A DNA stretch of 64,000 nucleotides from NCBI GenBank assembly GCA_023382535.1, contig JAHDWA010000031.1:1-64000 (forward strand). The letters are read 5' to 3'. A model generated the notes under the pieces. That model was given only the letters and a program-made list of their open reading frames with translations, had not been told where the DNA came from and searched no databases. Below are positions 44,920-52,986 of this stretch, piece after piece. Positions within the stretch are counted from its first letter, which is position 1. Each line of letters opens with the position of its first letter. This DNA comes from Anaerolineae bacterium (GTDB lineage Bacteria > Chloroflexota > Anaerolineae > 4572-78 > J111). Position numbers and translations under genes: made by a program.

Positions 44920-47900
44920 ATGCGACTTTTGAACAATCATATACCACTCCACACCACCGTGACTCTGTTACTCTTCCTGTTAAGCAACAGCTTCTTGTTT
45001 GCTATCAATCTCTCTACTTCTCCGGCCAGGGCCGACATCATTGACACCCCACCCGCAACCATCACCCCGGCTGAAATCTCAACGGCTGAACCATCTGAGA
45101 CTCCCACGCCAACCCCACTACTTTCTACCCCGACCGACACGGCTACGGCTGCGCCGGCCTTGACCGAAACCCTAACTGCTACTCTCCTTCCCAGTGATAC
45201 ACCTACTTTAACTTCTCTCCCCAGCTCGACGCCAACGGAAACCGCCACGGCTACACCTACACCTACACCAACGCTCAGCGCAACACCTCTGGCAACGGAT
45301 ACACCAACTCTTACGATAACGCCTGTGGCGACAGATACACCCGTTCCTACGCCGTTATCTGCCGCTGAGTTACCCCTCACTGCCCTGGCTGCACCGGGCG
45401 ATGTGGTCATTAACGAAGTTGTCACGGATCCCCAACAGGATTGGAGTACTAATGGTTTTAACGGTATCGCTGGGGGTGGATCAGTAAATGATGTGGATGA
45501 ATTTATTGAGCTTTACATTAAAACCAATGGCCTCGATTTAACCGGCTGGACGATTGAACTTCATGATAGTTCACCCGTAACAGGCACTCTTGTCACCGGA
45601 GGTGCCTTTCAAGTATCCAAATGTTTCTGTGCAGGCAGTTTCACAAATACAGTTGCCGGTGATTATCTAATCCTGGGCGATGTGAAAGCTACTGGTAATG
45701 CAATGAATAACAGCATATGGATAGTGCTAAAAGACAGTACGGGAACTATTATTGACAAGGTAGAACTTGGCAATGACCTGGAAAACGACGGAACTGCTGA
45801 CGGTGCGCCAGATGGCACGAGCAGAGGTGGTAATGCTGCCAGTATTGCTGACGAGGCTGTCGCCCGTTTTCCTAATGGTACAGATACAAATAACGATGTT
45901 GTAGATTTTATCGCCAAGTCTGTCACACTGGGCAGTAGTAATGGCGATGGGATAAGCTCTTCTCCTCTCCCTGGCTCAGTTATTATTAACGAAGTTGCCT
46001 GGGGTGGTACCACAGCGAGTTATGCTACCGATGAGTGGATTGAACTCTTAAACGTAACAACCCAGACTGTTACTCTGACGGGCTGGACTATCACCAGCAC
46101 CAGTGGCATGAATATCGCTTTAACCGGCGTAATTAGCCCTAATGATTACTATCTGATTGAAAAAAATGAGAGTGTGATTACGGATGTAATGGCTAACTTG
46201 ACCGTTACTTTCAGTCTAGTCAACAGTGGCATGCCTCTGTTCTTATCAGCGGGCGGTATTGTAATTGATACTGCCAACGGCGACGGTGGCCCCTGGCCCT
46301 ACGGCAGCGGTTCGCCCGATTACCGCAGTATGGAACGGATCAACTCGCTTAGTCCCGATACCGATAGTAACTGGGCCAGCAACGACCTCATTAACCGCAA
46401 TGGTCTGGCGCGCGATGGTATCAGCTTCATCAACGGCACGCCCAAACAAGCCAATTCTACCACCTATCCGCCGCCGCCACCACCCACTCCGCCGCCACCT
46501 ATCCTTATCGGCGAATTTCTGTACGATGGCCTGACCCCCTCGACCGAGGGCGACGAATTTGTCGAGGTGTGCAACCCCAATGGAACCTCGGTTGACCTGA
46601 CCGGCTACAAGGTCGGGGATGAGGAAATAAGGGGTGGCGGCGAGAGTATGTACCTGCTGCCGATTAGCACCACACTCGCCGCCAATACTTGTCTGGTAAT
46701 TGCCAAAAATGCAGCTCACTTTCAGGCCCGCTTTGGCTACCTGCCTGATTTTGCGGTAGCTGTTTTAAGCAAATACCCAGCCTGGGGGAGTGGAAGCTGG
46801 TCGCTGGCAAATAACGGGGATGAACTGGTCATTCTCGGTCCCAACGACGAGATTCTCGACAGCGTTGCCTACCGGAATGGCGACTATGTCACCCTGGGGC
46901 TTGAAGCTGATGCTTCTGCCCCGGAACCATATAGCCTCCAGCGCATTTGGCCTACCGATACCAACTCCATGCCCCACGACTTTGCCCGTACTGACCCTAA
47001 TCCCGGCGTTCCGACCATTCCACCGCCGCCTCCGGCTGTTTCCCCGCCGCCGGCAGCTCTGCCGGATGGCATGTATGCCTACTGGGGTGATTTGCATGCC
47101 CACACTACCTACTCCGACGGCTCTGGGCCTCCCTACTATGCCCTGGCTCTGGCTCGGGCCGCAGGGGTGCACTTTCAGTCTATTACAGACCATGATTGGT
47201 GGTTGACCCCCCTTGAATGGGCCAAAATTCTGACACAAACTATGAATGCGACAGTTCCAGGCCAATTTGTCGCTCTACGTGGAGTGGAGTGGACGCATGC
47301 TGAAGTGGGACATATCAACGTTTTTAATACTGACGTACTGCTCAACAGCCGCACCGACCCTCTCTTTAATACACTGCCCGCTTTTTACAACTGGCTGGCC
47401 GCCAACCCCGCTGCTATTGCTCAATTCAACCACCCTGACCCCAGCTATGACGGCAACTTTTCTAACTTTACTTATCATCCCGCCGCCCAGGTGATGTTTA
47501 TGCAGGAAATCGGGAATAACGCTCAGGGCTACGTCACCTATGAACCCTCTTTTGTGCAGAGTAACACGGTTGGCTGGAGAACCGCTCCAACCAACAATAC
47601 CGACACGCATGCAGCCGATTGGGGTGCTCATGGTGCTGCCCGCACCGGCCTGGTCGCCCCCGCCTTGACCGAGAGCGACCTTTTGGCAGCGATGCGCGCC
47701 CGGCGTGCCTTTGCCACTGAGGATAGCAACTTGGCCGTAGCCTTGCGGGTCAATGGGGCCTGGATGGGCAGTACTTTGACCGCCACCGGCCCTCTGTCGC
47801 TGACCGTTAATATGGTAGATCCCGACCCGGAGCCGCTCACCCTCTATCTCTACGACAGCAACCTACTGCTGGCAAAGGTACCGCTGGTGACCTCGACCGG

Positions 47901-49077
47901 CCAGTGGGCGACGACGGTCGAAGCCCGGCCCGGCCACTTCTTTTGGGCCAAAGTTGTCCAGGCCGACGGTAATGCCGCCTACACGGCCCCGGTTTGGATC
48001 GAGGGCAGGTTGTCCCCGGAAACCTTGGTTATCAACGAAATTTTGCCGGCGCCTCACGATTGGGATTGGGATGGCAACGGCACAGCAGATTATCAAGATG
48101 AGTGGATTGAACTTTATAACCCCACCAATCGCCCTATAGGTCTGGGTGGCTGGCAACTGGTAGACGGCTCCGGCAAAGTTTATAACATCCCGCTGGGTAA
48201 AGTTATTCCCGCGCGTGGTTTTGCCACTTTCTATCAGGCCAGCATCGCTTTCTCACTTAACAACAGCGAGGAGACAGTTTCTTTAATTCATCCCAACGGT
48301 ATGGTCGTGGACATGTTCAGTTACGACCACTCCCCCGGCTACGACGAAACCCACTGTCGTCTGCCGGATGGCGGCGCTGCCTGGAGCGACGACTGCGGGC
48401 CGTCACCTCAGGCAGCTAACTGGGAAAAAGCGCCAGCGGGACCCTTGACGGTCAAGATTTTTGACGCCAAGCGCTTGACCTATAATGCCTGGGTGCGAGT
48501 CAAAGGACATGTGACTGCCCCGCCCGGTATTTTGGGCGCACGCATGATGTATATCCAGGATAATACCAGCGGTATTTTAATCTATTTACCTAAAGATTTT
48601 CAAGACACCCTCATCCTGGGGGACCGGGTTGAGGTGGTTGGCAATCTGCGTATATTCCACGAGGAATTTGAGATTGCCGTGGATGAGCGCAGCGACGTAG
48701 ATTTGTTGGAGCACGGCCCGCCCCTGCCGCCCCTGCCGATTGCGACAACTTCACTGCTGGAGCCTTACGAGGGCATGCTGGTCATGCTGCAAGGTCAGGT
48801 CGTTGACTTCAGAGGGCGGACGACACTCTGGTTAGATGATGGCACCGGCTGGGCCAAAGCCTATATCCGCAAGACGACCGGTATCAAAAAGCCTTTCCTT
48901 CACAGGGGTGACCCGCTGACATTGGTCGGGATTGTCAGCCAATATTCAGACAAAGATGACCCATCTCGTAACGATTACCGGCTGCTGCCGCGCTACCAAA
49001 CTGACTTGATCATCAACAGCGCTGCATCCGCCCCTCCAGCCAACTGGCCTGCCCTCTTGCCGGATACCGGTTATTAA
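44920..49077 (+). CDS. Secreted multidomain protein: lamin-tail domains, PHP metallohydrolase, OB-like domain
   Basis: 1385 residues. A signal peptide (about 1-38) is followed by a Thr/Pro/Ala-rich linker (40-155). Lamin-tail domains start near residues 160, 352 and 527 (VVINEVVTDPQQDW, VIINEVAWGGTT, LIGEFLYDGLTP). A CehA/McbA-type PHP domain covers about 715-960 with metal-binding motifs WGDLHAHTTYSDGSG, ITDHDWW, FNHPD and NTDTHAADWG. A fourth lamin-tail domain (about 1036) and an OB-like nucleic-acid-binding region (1190-1370) follow. It ends LPDTGY, a sortase-like motif without the usual helix and basic tail. It is exported and possibly surface-bound; the PHP substrate is unknown. The first part of the gene is distinctly AT-richer. 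Confidence 0.85.
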   Translation: MRLLNNHIPLHTTVTLLLFLLSNSFLFAINLSTSPARADIIDTPPATITPAEISTAEPSETPTPTPLLSTPTDTATAAPALTETLTATLLPSDTPTLTSLPSSTPTETATATPTPTPTLSATPLATDTPTLTITPVATDTPVPTPLSAAELPLTALAAPGDVVINEVVTDPQQDWSTNGFNGIAGGGSVNDVDEFIELYIKTNGLDLTGWTIELHDSSPVTGTLVTGGAFQVSKCFCAGSFTNTVAGDYLILGDVKATGNAMNNSIWIVLKDSTGTIIDKVELGNDLENDGTADGAPDGTSRGGNAASIADEAVARFPNGTDTNNDVVDFIAKSVTLGSSNGDGISSSPLPGSVIINEVAWGGTTASYATDEWIELLNVTTQTVTLTGWTITSTSGMNIALTGVISPNDYYLIEKNESVITDVMANLTVTFSLVNSGMPLFLSAGGIVIDTANGDGGPWPYGSGSPDYRSMERINSLSPDTDSNWASNDLINRNGLARDGISFINGTPKQANSTTYPPPPPPTPPPPILIGEFLYDGLTPSTEGDEFVEVCNPNGTSVDLTGYKVGDEEIRGGGESMYLLPISTTLAANTCLVIAKNAAHFQARFGYLPDFAVAVLSKYPAWGSGSWSLANNGDELVILGPNDEILDSVAYRNGDYVTLGLEADASAPEPYSLQRIWPTDTNSMPHDFARTDPNPGVPTIPPPPPAVSPPPAALPDGMYAYWGDLHAHTTYSDGSGPPYYALALARAAGVHFQSITDHDWWLTPLEWAKILTQTMNATVPGQFVALRGVEWTHAEVGHINVFNTDVLLNSRTDPLFNTLPAFYNWLAANPAAIAQFNHPDPSYDGNFSNFTYHPAAQVMFMQEIGNNAQGYVTYEPSFVQSNTVGWRTAPTNNTDTHAADWGAHGAARTGLVAPALTESDLLAAMRARRAFATEDSNLAVALRVNGAWMGSTLTATGPLSLTVNMVDPDPEPLTLYLYDSNLLLAKVPLVTSTGQWATTVEARPGHFFWAKVVQADGNAAYTAPVWIEGRLSPETLVINEILPAPHDWDWDGNGTADYQDEWIELYNPTNRPIGLGGWQLVDGSGKVYNIPLGKVIPARGFATFYQASIAFSLNNSEETVSLIHPNGMVVDMFSYDHSPGYDETHCRLPDGGAAWSDDCGPSPQAANWEKAPAGPLTVKIFDAKRLTYNAWVRVKGHVTAPPGILGARMMYIQDNTSGILIYLPKDFQDTLILGDRVEVVGNLRIFHEEFEIAVDERSDVDLLEHGPPLPPLPIATTSLLEPYEGMLVMLQGQVVDFRGRTTLWLDDGTGWAKAYIRKTTGIKKPFLHRGDPLTLVGIVSQYSDKDDPSRNDYRLLPRYQTDLIINSAASAPPANWPALLPDTGY

Positions 49078-49307
49078 TAACCTTAAATTATTGAAATAAT
49101 CGGAAACGAGGGAAGTTTTCAAACGGGATTCAAACCAAGCTGTGATAAGCTCAAAGGAGTTGGGTACAGGAAAAAATGGCAACTGTGTGCATCAATAAGC
49201 GATGGCATAAAGCCAACTTTTCGCTGTATTTAGGATAAATTCCTAAACAATCTGGGCAGGCTCACAACAAATTGGCTTTGCTCAGGGTTTGATAAAATTT
49301 CTCCCCC

Positions 49308-49347
49308 AAAGAGGTTTGGACATCACCAGAGGTGCCGGACCTCTTTT
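49308..49347 (+). terminator. Bidirectional hairpin between convergent genes
   Basis: AAAGAGGT (49308-49315) pairs with ACCTCTTT (49339-49346), with an inner CACC/GGTG stem, followed on the plus strand by TGTTTTA. It sits in the gap between the secreted protein and the minus-strand nitrilase gene. The rest of the 288-bp gap shows nothing recognisable. Confidence 0.55.
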
Positions 49348-49365
49348 GTTTTAGCTCCTCTACTT

Positions 49366-50154
49366 TTAGCCCAGCCGGTACAACTCAGGCCGCCGGTCTT
49401 TGAAAACAGGAATTCGGGCGCGAACCTCGGCGACCAGGTCAGTTTCGATGGTGGCCGTCAGCAGCAGTTCCGACTCGCCGCCTTCGACGACGGCGTTACC
49501 CCACGGATCAATGATGGCGGAATGGCCGAAGAAGGTATAAGTGCCGTCGCTGCCAACGGCGTTGACCCCGACCATGTACATCTGGTTTTCGATGGCCCGG
49601 GCGCGTAATAAAGTTTGCCAGTGGGCCAGGCGGGGGTGGGGCCACTCGGCGGGCAGGTAGACCATATTGACCCCGCTCAGGGCATACGTACGGAACATCT
49701 CGGCAAAGCGCAAATCGTAGCAGATGGCCAGGCCGCTCTGCCCCCAGGCAGTCTCGACGGTGGTCAGGTGCTGGCCGGGAGCTAGATGTTCATCCTCGTT
49801 CATCACCCCGAAGAGATGGATCTTGCGGTAGAGACCCGCCGGTTGGCCGTTCGGATCGAACAGAATGGAGGTGTTGCTGGGCCGCCCGGACTCGTCCAGG
49901 GCCAGCATCGAGCCGTTGAGCCAGATGTTATGCTTCTGGGCCAGCAGCCCAACTTCTTCAATCACCTCAGCCTGCTGGCTGGACAATTTTTCGATATTCG
50001 GCCAATCGCAGCCGGTGGTCCACATTTCCGGGAAAATAATCAGGTCAGAGCCGCGCCGGGCCGCTTCTGCCGTCCATTCGGCTGCTTTTTTCAGGTTAGC
50101 CGCTGTGTCGCCCAGGGCAATCTGCATTTGGGCCAGGGAAATGGTCAGTTCCAT
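49366..50154 (-). CDS. Nitrilase-family amidohydrolase (omega-amidase-like)
   Basis: 262 residues, one carbon-nitrogen hydrolase domain. The catalytic triad is E43 (IIFPEMWTTG), K111 (YRKIHLFG) and C145 (LAICYDLRF). The order and spacing are those of the Nit/omega-amidase branch rather than true nitrilases. It hydrolyses an amide or ureido bond in a small molecule. It is the last gene of the minus-strand block def-aceE-aceF-glycosyltransferase, with a repeat-filled gap before it. Confidence 0.9.
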   Translation of the reverse strand: MELTISLAQMQIALGDTAANLKKAAEWTAEAARRGSDLIIFPEMWTTGCDWPNIEKLSSQQAEVIEEVGLLAQKHNIWLNGSMLALDESGRPSNTSILFDPNGQPAGLYRKIHLFGVMNEDEHLAPGQHLTTVETAWGQSGLAICYDLRFAEMFRTYALSGVNMVYLPAEWPHPRLAHWQTLLRARAIENQMYMVGVNAVGSDGTYTFFGHSAIIDPWGNAVVEGGESELLLTATIETDLVAEVRARIPVFKDRRPELYRLG

Positions 50155-50171
50155 GAGTTCCTCCTAGATAA

Positions 50172-50220
50172 GCCACGTGTTGCGTGGTGCGTGTTCCGTT
50201 TAGTTACGCACCACGTCCAT
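50172..50220. repeat. STRR-like inverted repeat (CGTGGTGCGT words)
   Basis: CGTGGTGCGT at 50183-50192 and its complement ACGCACCACG at 50206-50215, with further degenerate copies (ACGTGTTGCG). The right arm covers the last codons and stop of the glycosyltransferase, so its C-terminus (NHGRGA) is repeat-derived. Confidence 0.72.
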
Positions 50221-51166
50221 GATTAGTCAACAAACCTTCAAGATAAGCGTCATCCACCCGTTTCTTTTGTTGTACGAACTTACGTTTGGCTAACCAGCGG
50301 GGCAAACCCCACAGCCCGGCCAACTGCCCCCGCAGCCGAGCGCGGGCCGCCTCGCCCTGCCAGGCGCGGAGCGCGTCGCCGGCAATTTTGAGCTGCGCCC
50401 CGACGATAGCCGGCCAGTGGCGGCGAAAAATCGAGCCGGGCAAATCTTTGGCCAGAATGAAAAGGGTGTTGCGGCCGGTATAGAAACTGGCAGTGACTCC
50501 CCCACCCGTGGCGCTGAGCTGATGGTAAACAACGGCCTGCGGGGCAAACACCACCCGGTAGCCGGCCAGGTGCGCCCGCCAGTTCAGGTCAACATCTTCG
50601 AGGTACATGAACAGCTCTTCGTCAAACAGGCCGATGTCTGCCAGCATCTCCCGGCGATACGCGACCGCCCCACCGCAGCCGCCAAAAATGTAGACATCCC
50701 GGTCAAATTGGCCGGCGTCTTTCTGCCACACCCCGCGATTGATGGGGATGCCATCCACGCCGAAGCCGTCGCCGGCGGAATGAAGGGTGTCGCGCTGGTC
50801 AAACAGCAGCATTTTACAGGCGATGATTCCGGCTTCGGGGTGGGCGTGCAGGGCGTCTACCAGCGCCTGCGCCCAGCTAGGGGCAACCTCGGTATCATTG
50901 TTGAGCGGAACGATGATCTCCCCCTGGGCTGTCTCAATAGCGCGATTGATCGCCCCGGTCAGCCCCAGGTTGCGCCCTAACTCCAGTATCTTAACTTCGG
51001 GAAAGTTGCGCCGGGTCAGCGCAACCGAGTCGTCAGTAGAGCCGTTGTCGGCCAGGATGATTTCCAGGCGCGAGTAAGTTTGGGCGCGGAGGGCGTTGAA
51101 GCAGGTGGTCAGATAGTGGCAGCCGTTGTAATGAGGGATGATGATGGAAAGGAGAGGATCACTCAT
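50204..51166 (-). CDS. Family 2 glycosyltransferase (rhamnosyltransferase-like)
   Basis: 320 residues. The GT-A fold starts LLSIIIPHYNGCHYLTTCF, has the donor-site ADNGSTDDSV, the metal motif NNDTE (LNNDTEVAPSW), and the acceptor region FGGCGGAVAYRREML with LEDVDLNWRAHLAGYRV. It should add a sugar to a surface polysaccharide or lipid carrier at the inner membrane face. It is unusual in a block of pyruvate dehydrogenase genes; the gap to aceF is only 11 bp, so co-transcription is likely. Its final residues are encoded by a repeat arm. Confidence 0.9.
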   Translation of the reverse strand: MSDPLLSIIIPHYNGCHYLTTCFNALRAQTYSRLEIILADNGSTDDSVALTRRNFPEVKILELGRNLGLTGAINRAIETAQGEIIVPLNNDTEVAPSWAQALVDALHAHPEAGIIACKMLLFDQRDTLHSAGDGFGVDGIPINRGVWQKDAGQFDRDVYIFGGCGGAVAYRREMLADIGLFDEELFMYLEDVDLNWRAHLAGYRVVFAPQAVVYHQLSATGGGVTASFYTGRNTLFILAKDLPGSIFRRHWPAIVGAQLKIAGDALRAWQGEAARARLRGQLAGLWGLPRWLAKRKFVQQKKRVDDAYLEGLLTNHGRGA

Positions 51167-51177
51167 TACCCCTCACT

Positions 51178-52899
51178 TTACCACCCCTGCAATGCTGTCA
51201 AAAATGGCTGCTCTAAGTGCTCGACCAGGGTTTTCAAAAAACGCGCCCCGTCGGCCCCGTCAATCAGGCGGTGGTCGTAGGACAGGGCCAGCGGCAGCCT
51301 CAGCCGAGGCTCGAACTGACCGTTTTTGTAAACCGGTTCCACTTCACCCCGGGCCACGCCCAAAATCGCCACCTCTGGCGCGTTGATAATTGGGGTAAAG
51401 TAGGAGCCGCCGATACCACCCAGGTTAGAAATGCTGAAGGTACCGCCTTGCATGTCCTCCAGAGTCAACTTTTTATTCCGGGCCTTTTCGGCAACTTCAT
51501 TTAATTCCACGGCCAGTTCAAGGATATTTTTCTGGTCCACATTGCGGATAACCGGCACCAGCAGCCCCCGGTCTGTGTCAACTGCTACGCCGAGGTGGTA
51601 ATATTTTTTGTAAACAATCTCATTCCTGGCCGTGTCTACGCTGGCGTTGAATTGGGGAAAAGCCTTGAGCACGGATGTAACAACCTTAAGCAGGATAGCC
51701 GTGATGGTCAGTTTGGCCCCGGAGACTTCCACAATTGTGGAGAAACGCTTGCGCAGTTCTTCCAACTCGCCGATGTCGGCCTTGGCAAATTGGGTTACGT
51801 GGGGGATTGTCGCCCAGGCCTGGCTGAGATGCTCGGCGGTTTTACGGCGGATGTTGCTCATCGGTTCCCGCTCGACCTGGCCCCATTTGCTAAAATCGGG
51901 TAGAGGTGCTGCCACGGCCTGAGTGGCAGGACCAGCAACCGCTCCACTTAAATGGCGCTGGCGGGCATAATTTTTAACATCGGCAATCGTAATCCGGCCG
52001 CCCGGCCCCGAGCCGGGCACCTGGGTCACGTCAATTCCGATTTCACGGGCCAGCCGCCGCACGTTGGGCGCGGCCGGAACGGCGCTATAGGCGGCGTCGG
52101 GCCGGTAAAAGGCGGGCGTCGGCGCTGCCTGGGCCGCTGGGTCAAGGGGAGTGACTTCTGGCTGATCCGGAGCAGCCGGTTCTGGCGTTGGTTCAGGTTC
52201 GACTTCTGCTGCGGGTTCGGGCGCGGGGGGTTGGGCGGCCGGCGCTGGCTGGCTGGCCGTTTCAGCGGCAGGCGAAGTTCCTTCCAGAGTCAGAACAAGT
52301 TGGTCTACCTTAACGGTATCACCCGCTTTGACGTGAATTTCTTTGACCACACCCGCTGCCGAAGAGGGCACTTCCACGGTCGCCTTGTCGGTTTCAAGTT
52401 CGAGCACCGGCTGGTCCACAGCAATCGTGTCGCCGACCGAGACAAGGACATTGACGACATCCCCAGCTTGAATATTTTCGCCCAAATCGGGCAGCTTGAA
52501 CTCGATTGTCACAGGCGTTGGAGGAGCCGCAGGTTGAGGAGATGGGGAAGGAGCGGCTTCCGCTACGGGCTGCAGCGGTGGAGAGGATGGCGCGGCTGGC
52601 GCAGGTTCTGGTGGGGCGGTCTCTGCCTGAGCCTGGGACGCGGCTGCCGGTTGAGTAGCCGGGCCGTTGCCTTCTAAGGTCAGAATCAACTGGCCGACCT
52701 TTATCGTGTCGCCTGGCTTGATATGGATGGCCTGGACAACACCGCCGACGGAAGAAGGCACTTCCACGGTCGCCTTATCCGTTTCAAGCTCCAGCACCGG
52801 CTGGTCAGGGGCAACTGTATCGCCGACCGAAACCAGCACATTGATCACATCGCCCGCTTGAATATTTTCACCCAGTTCGGGTAGCTTAAATTCCGTCAT
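51178..52899 (-). CDS. aceF: Pyruvate dehydrogenase E2, dihydrolipoyl acetyltransferase with two lipoyl domains
   Basis: 573 residues. Two lipoyl domains carry the modified lysines K42 and K172, both in ELETDKATVEVPS. Each is followed by a long Ala/Pro/Glu linker. A peripheral subunit-binding domain (about 275-310) contains NVRRLAREIGIDVTQVPGSG. The catalytic trimer-forming domain ends with the active-site HRLIDGADGARF. It transfers the acetyl group from the E1-bound lipoyl arm to coenzyme A. It lies directly behind aceE. No E3 (lipoamide dehydrogenase) gene is in the window. Confidence 0.95.
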   Translation of the reverse strand: MTEFKLPELGENIQAGDVINVLVSVGDTVAPDQPVLELETDKATVEVPSSVGGVVQAIHIKPGDTIKVGQLILTLEGNGPATQPAAASQAQAETAPPEPAPAAPSSPPLQPVAEAAPSPSPQPAAPPTPVTIEFKLPDLGENIQAGDVVNVLVSVGDTIAVDQPVLELETDKATVEVPSSAAGVVKEIHVKAGDTVKVDQLVLTLEGTSPAAETASQPAPAAQPPAPEPAAEVEPEPTPEPAAPDQPEVTPLDPAAQAAPTPAFYRPDAAYSAVPAAPNVRRLAREIGIDVTQVPGSGPGGRITIADVKNYARQRHLSGAVAGPATQAVAAPLPDFSKWGQVEREPMSNIRRKTAEHLSQAWATIPHVTQFAKADIGELEELRKRFSTIVEVSGAKLTITAILLKVVTSVLKAFPQFNASVDTARNEIVYKKYYHLGVAVDTDRGLLVPVIRNVDQKNILELAVELNEVAEKARNKKLTLEDMQGGTFSISNLGGIGGSYFTPIINAPEVAILGVARGEVEPVYKNGQFEPRLRLPLALSYDHRLIDGADGARFLKTLVEHLEQPFLTALQGW

Positions 52900-52918
52900 A
52901 GCTGGACTCTCCCTTTGA

Positions 52919-52984
52919 GGGTAGCAAGGTTGCAGGGTCGCAATTACTTTATACGAATATCTGCGACCCTGTGACCTGCTACCC
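52919..52984. repeat. Composite STRR-like inverted repeat between aceE and aceF
   Basis: The left arm (52919-52942) reads GGGTAGCAAGGTTGCAG plus GGTCGCA. The right arm (52962-52984) is its near-perfect complement (TGCGACCCTG, CCTGCTACCC). It is the tightest hairpin of this repeat family in the window and shares words with 25111 and 35028. Confidence 0.82.
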
Positions 52985-52986
52985 TG

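Noticed and set aside
45020..45400. Thr/Pro codon repeats in the large secreted protein as a possible satellite
   Set aside because: The repeats simply encode a TPT-type linker common in exported proteins of this group; they lack the word structure of the STRR-like arrays.
51952..52677. Plus-strand open frame opposite the E2 linkers
   Set aside because: The Arg/Gly/Trp-rich translation comes from the Ala/Pro-rich linker codons of aceF read backward.
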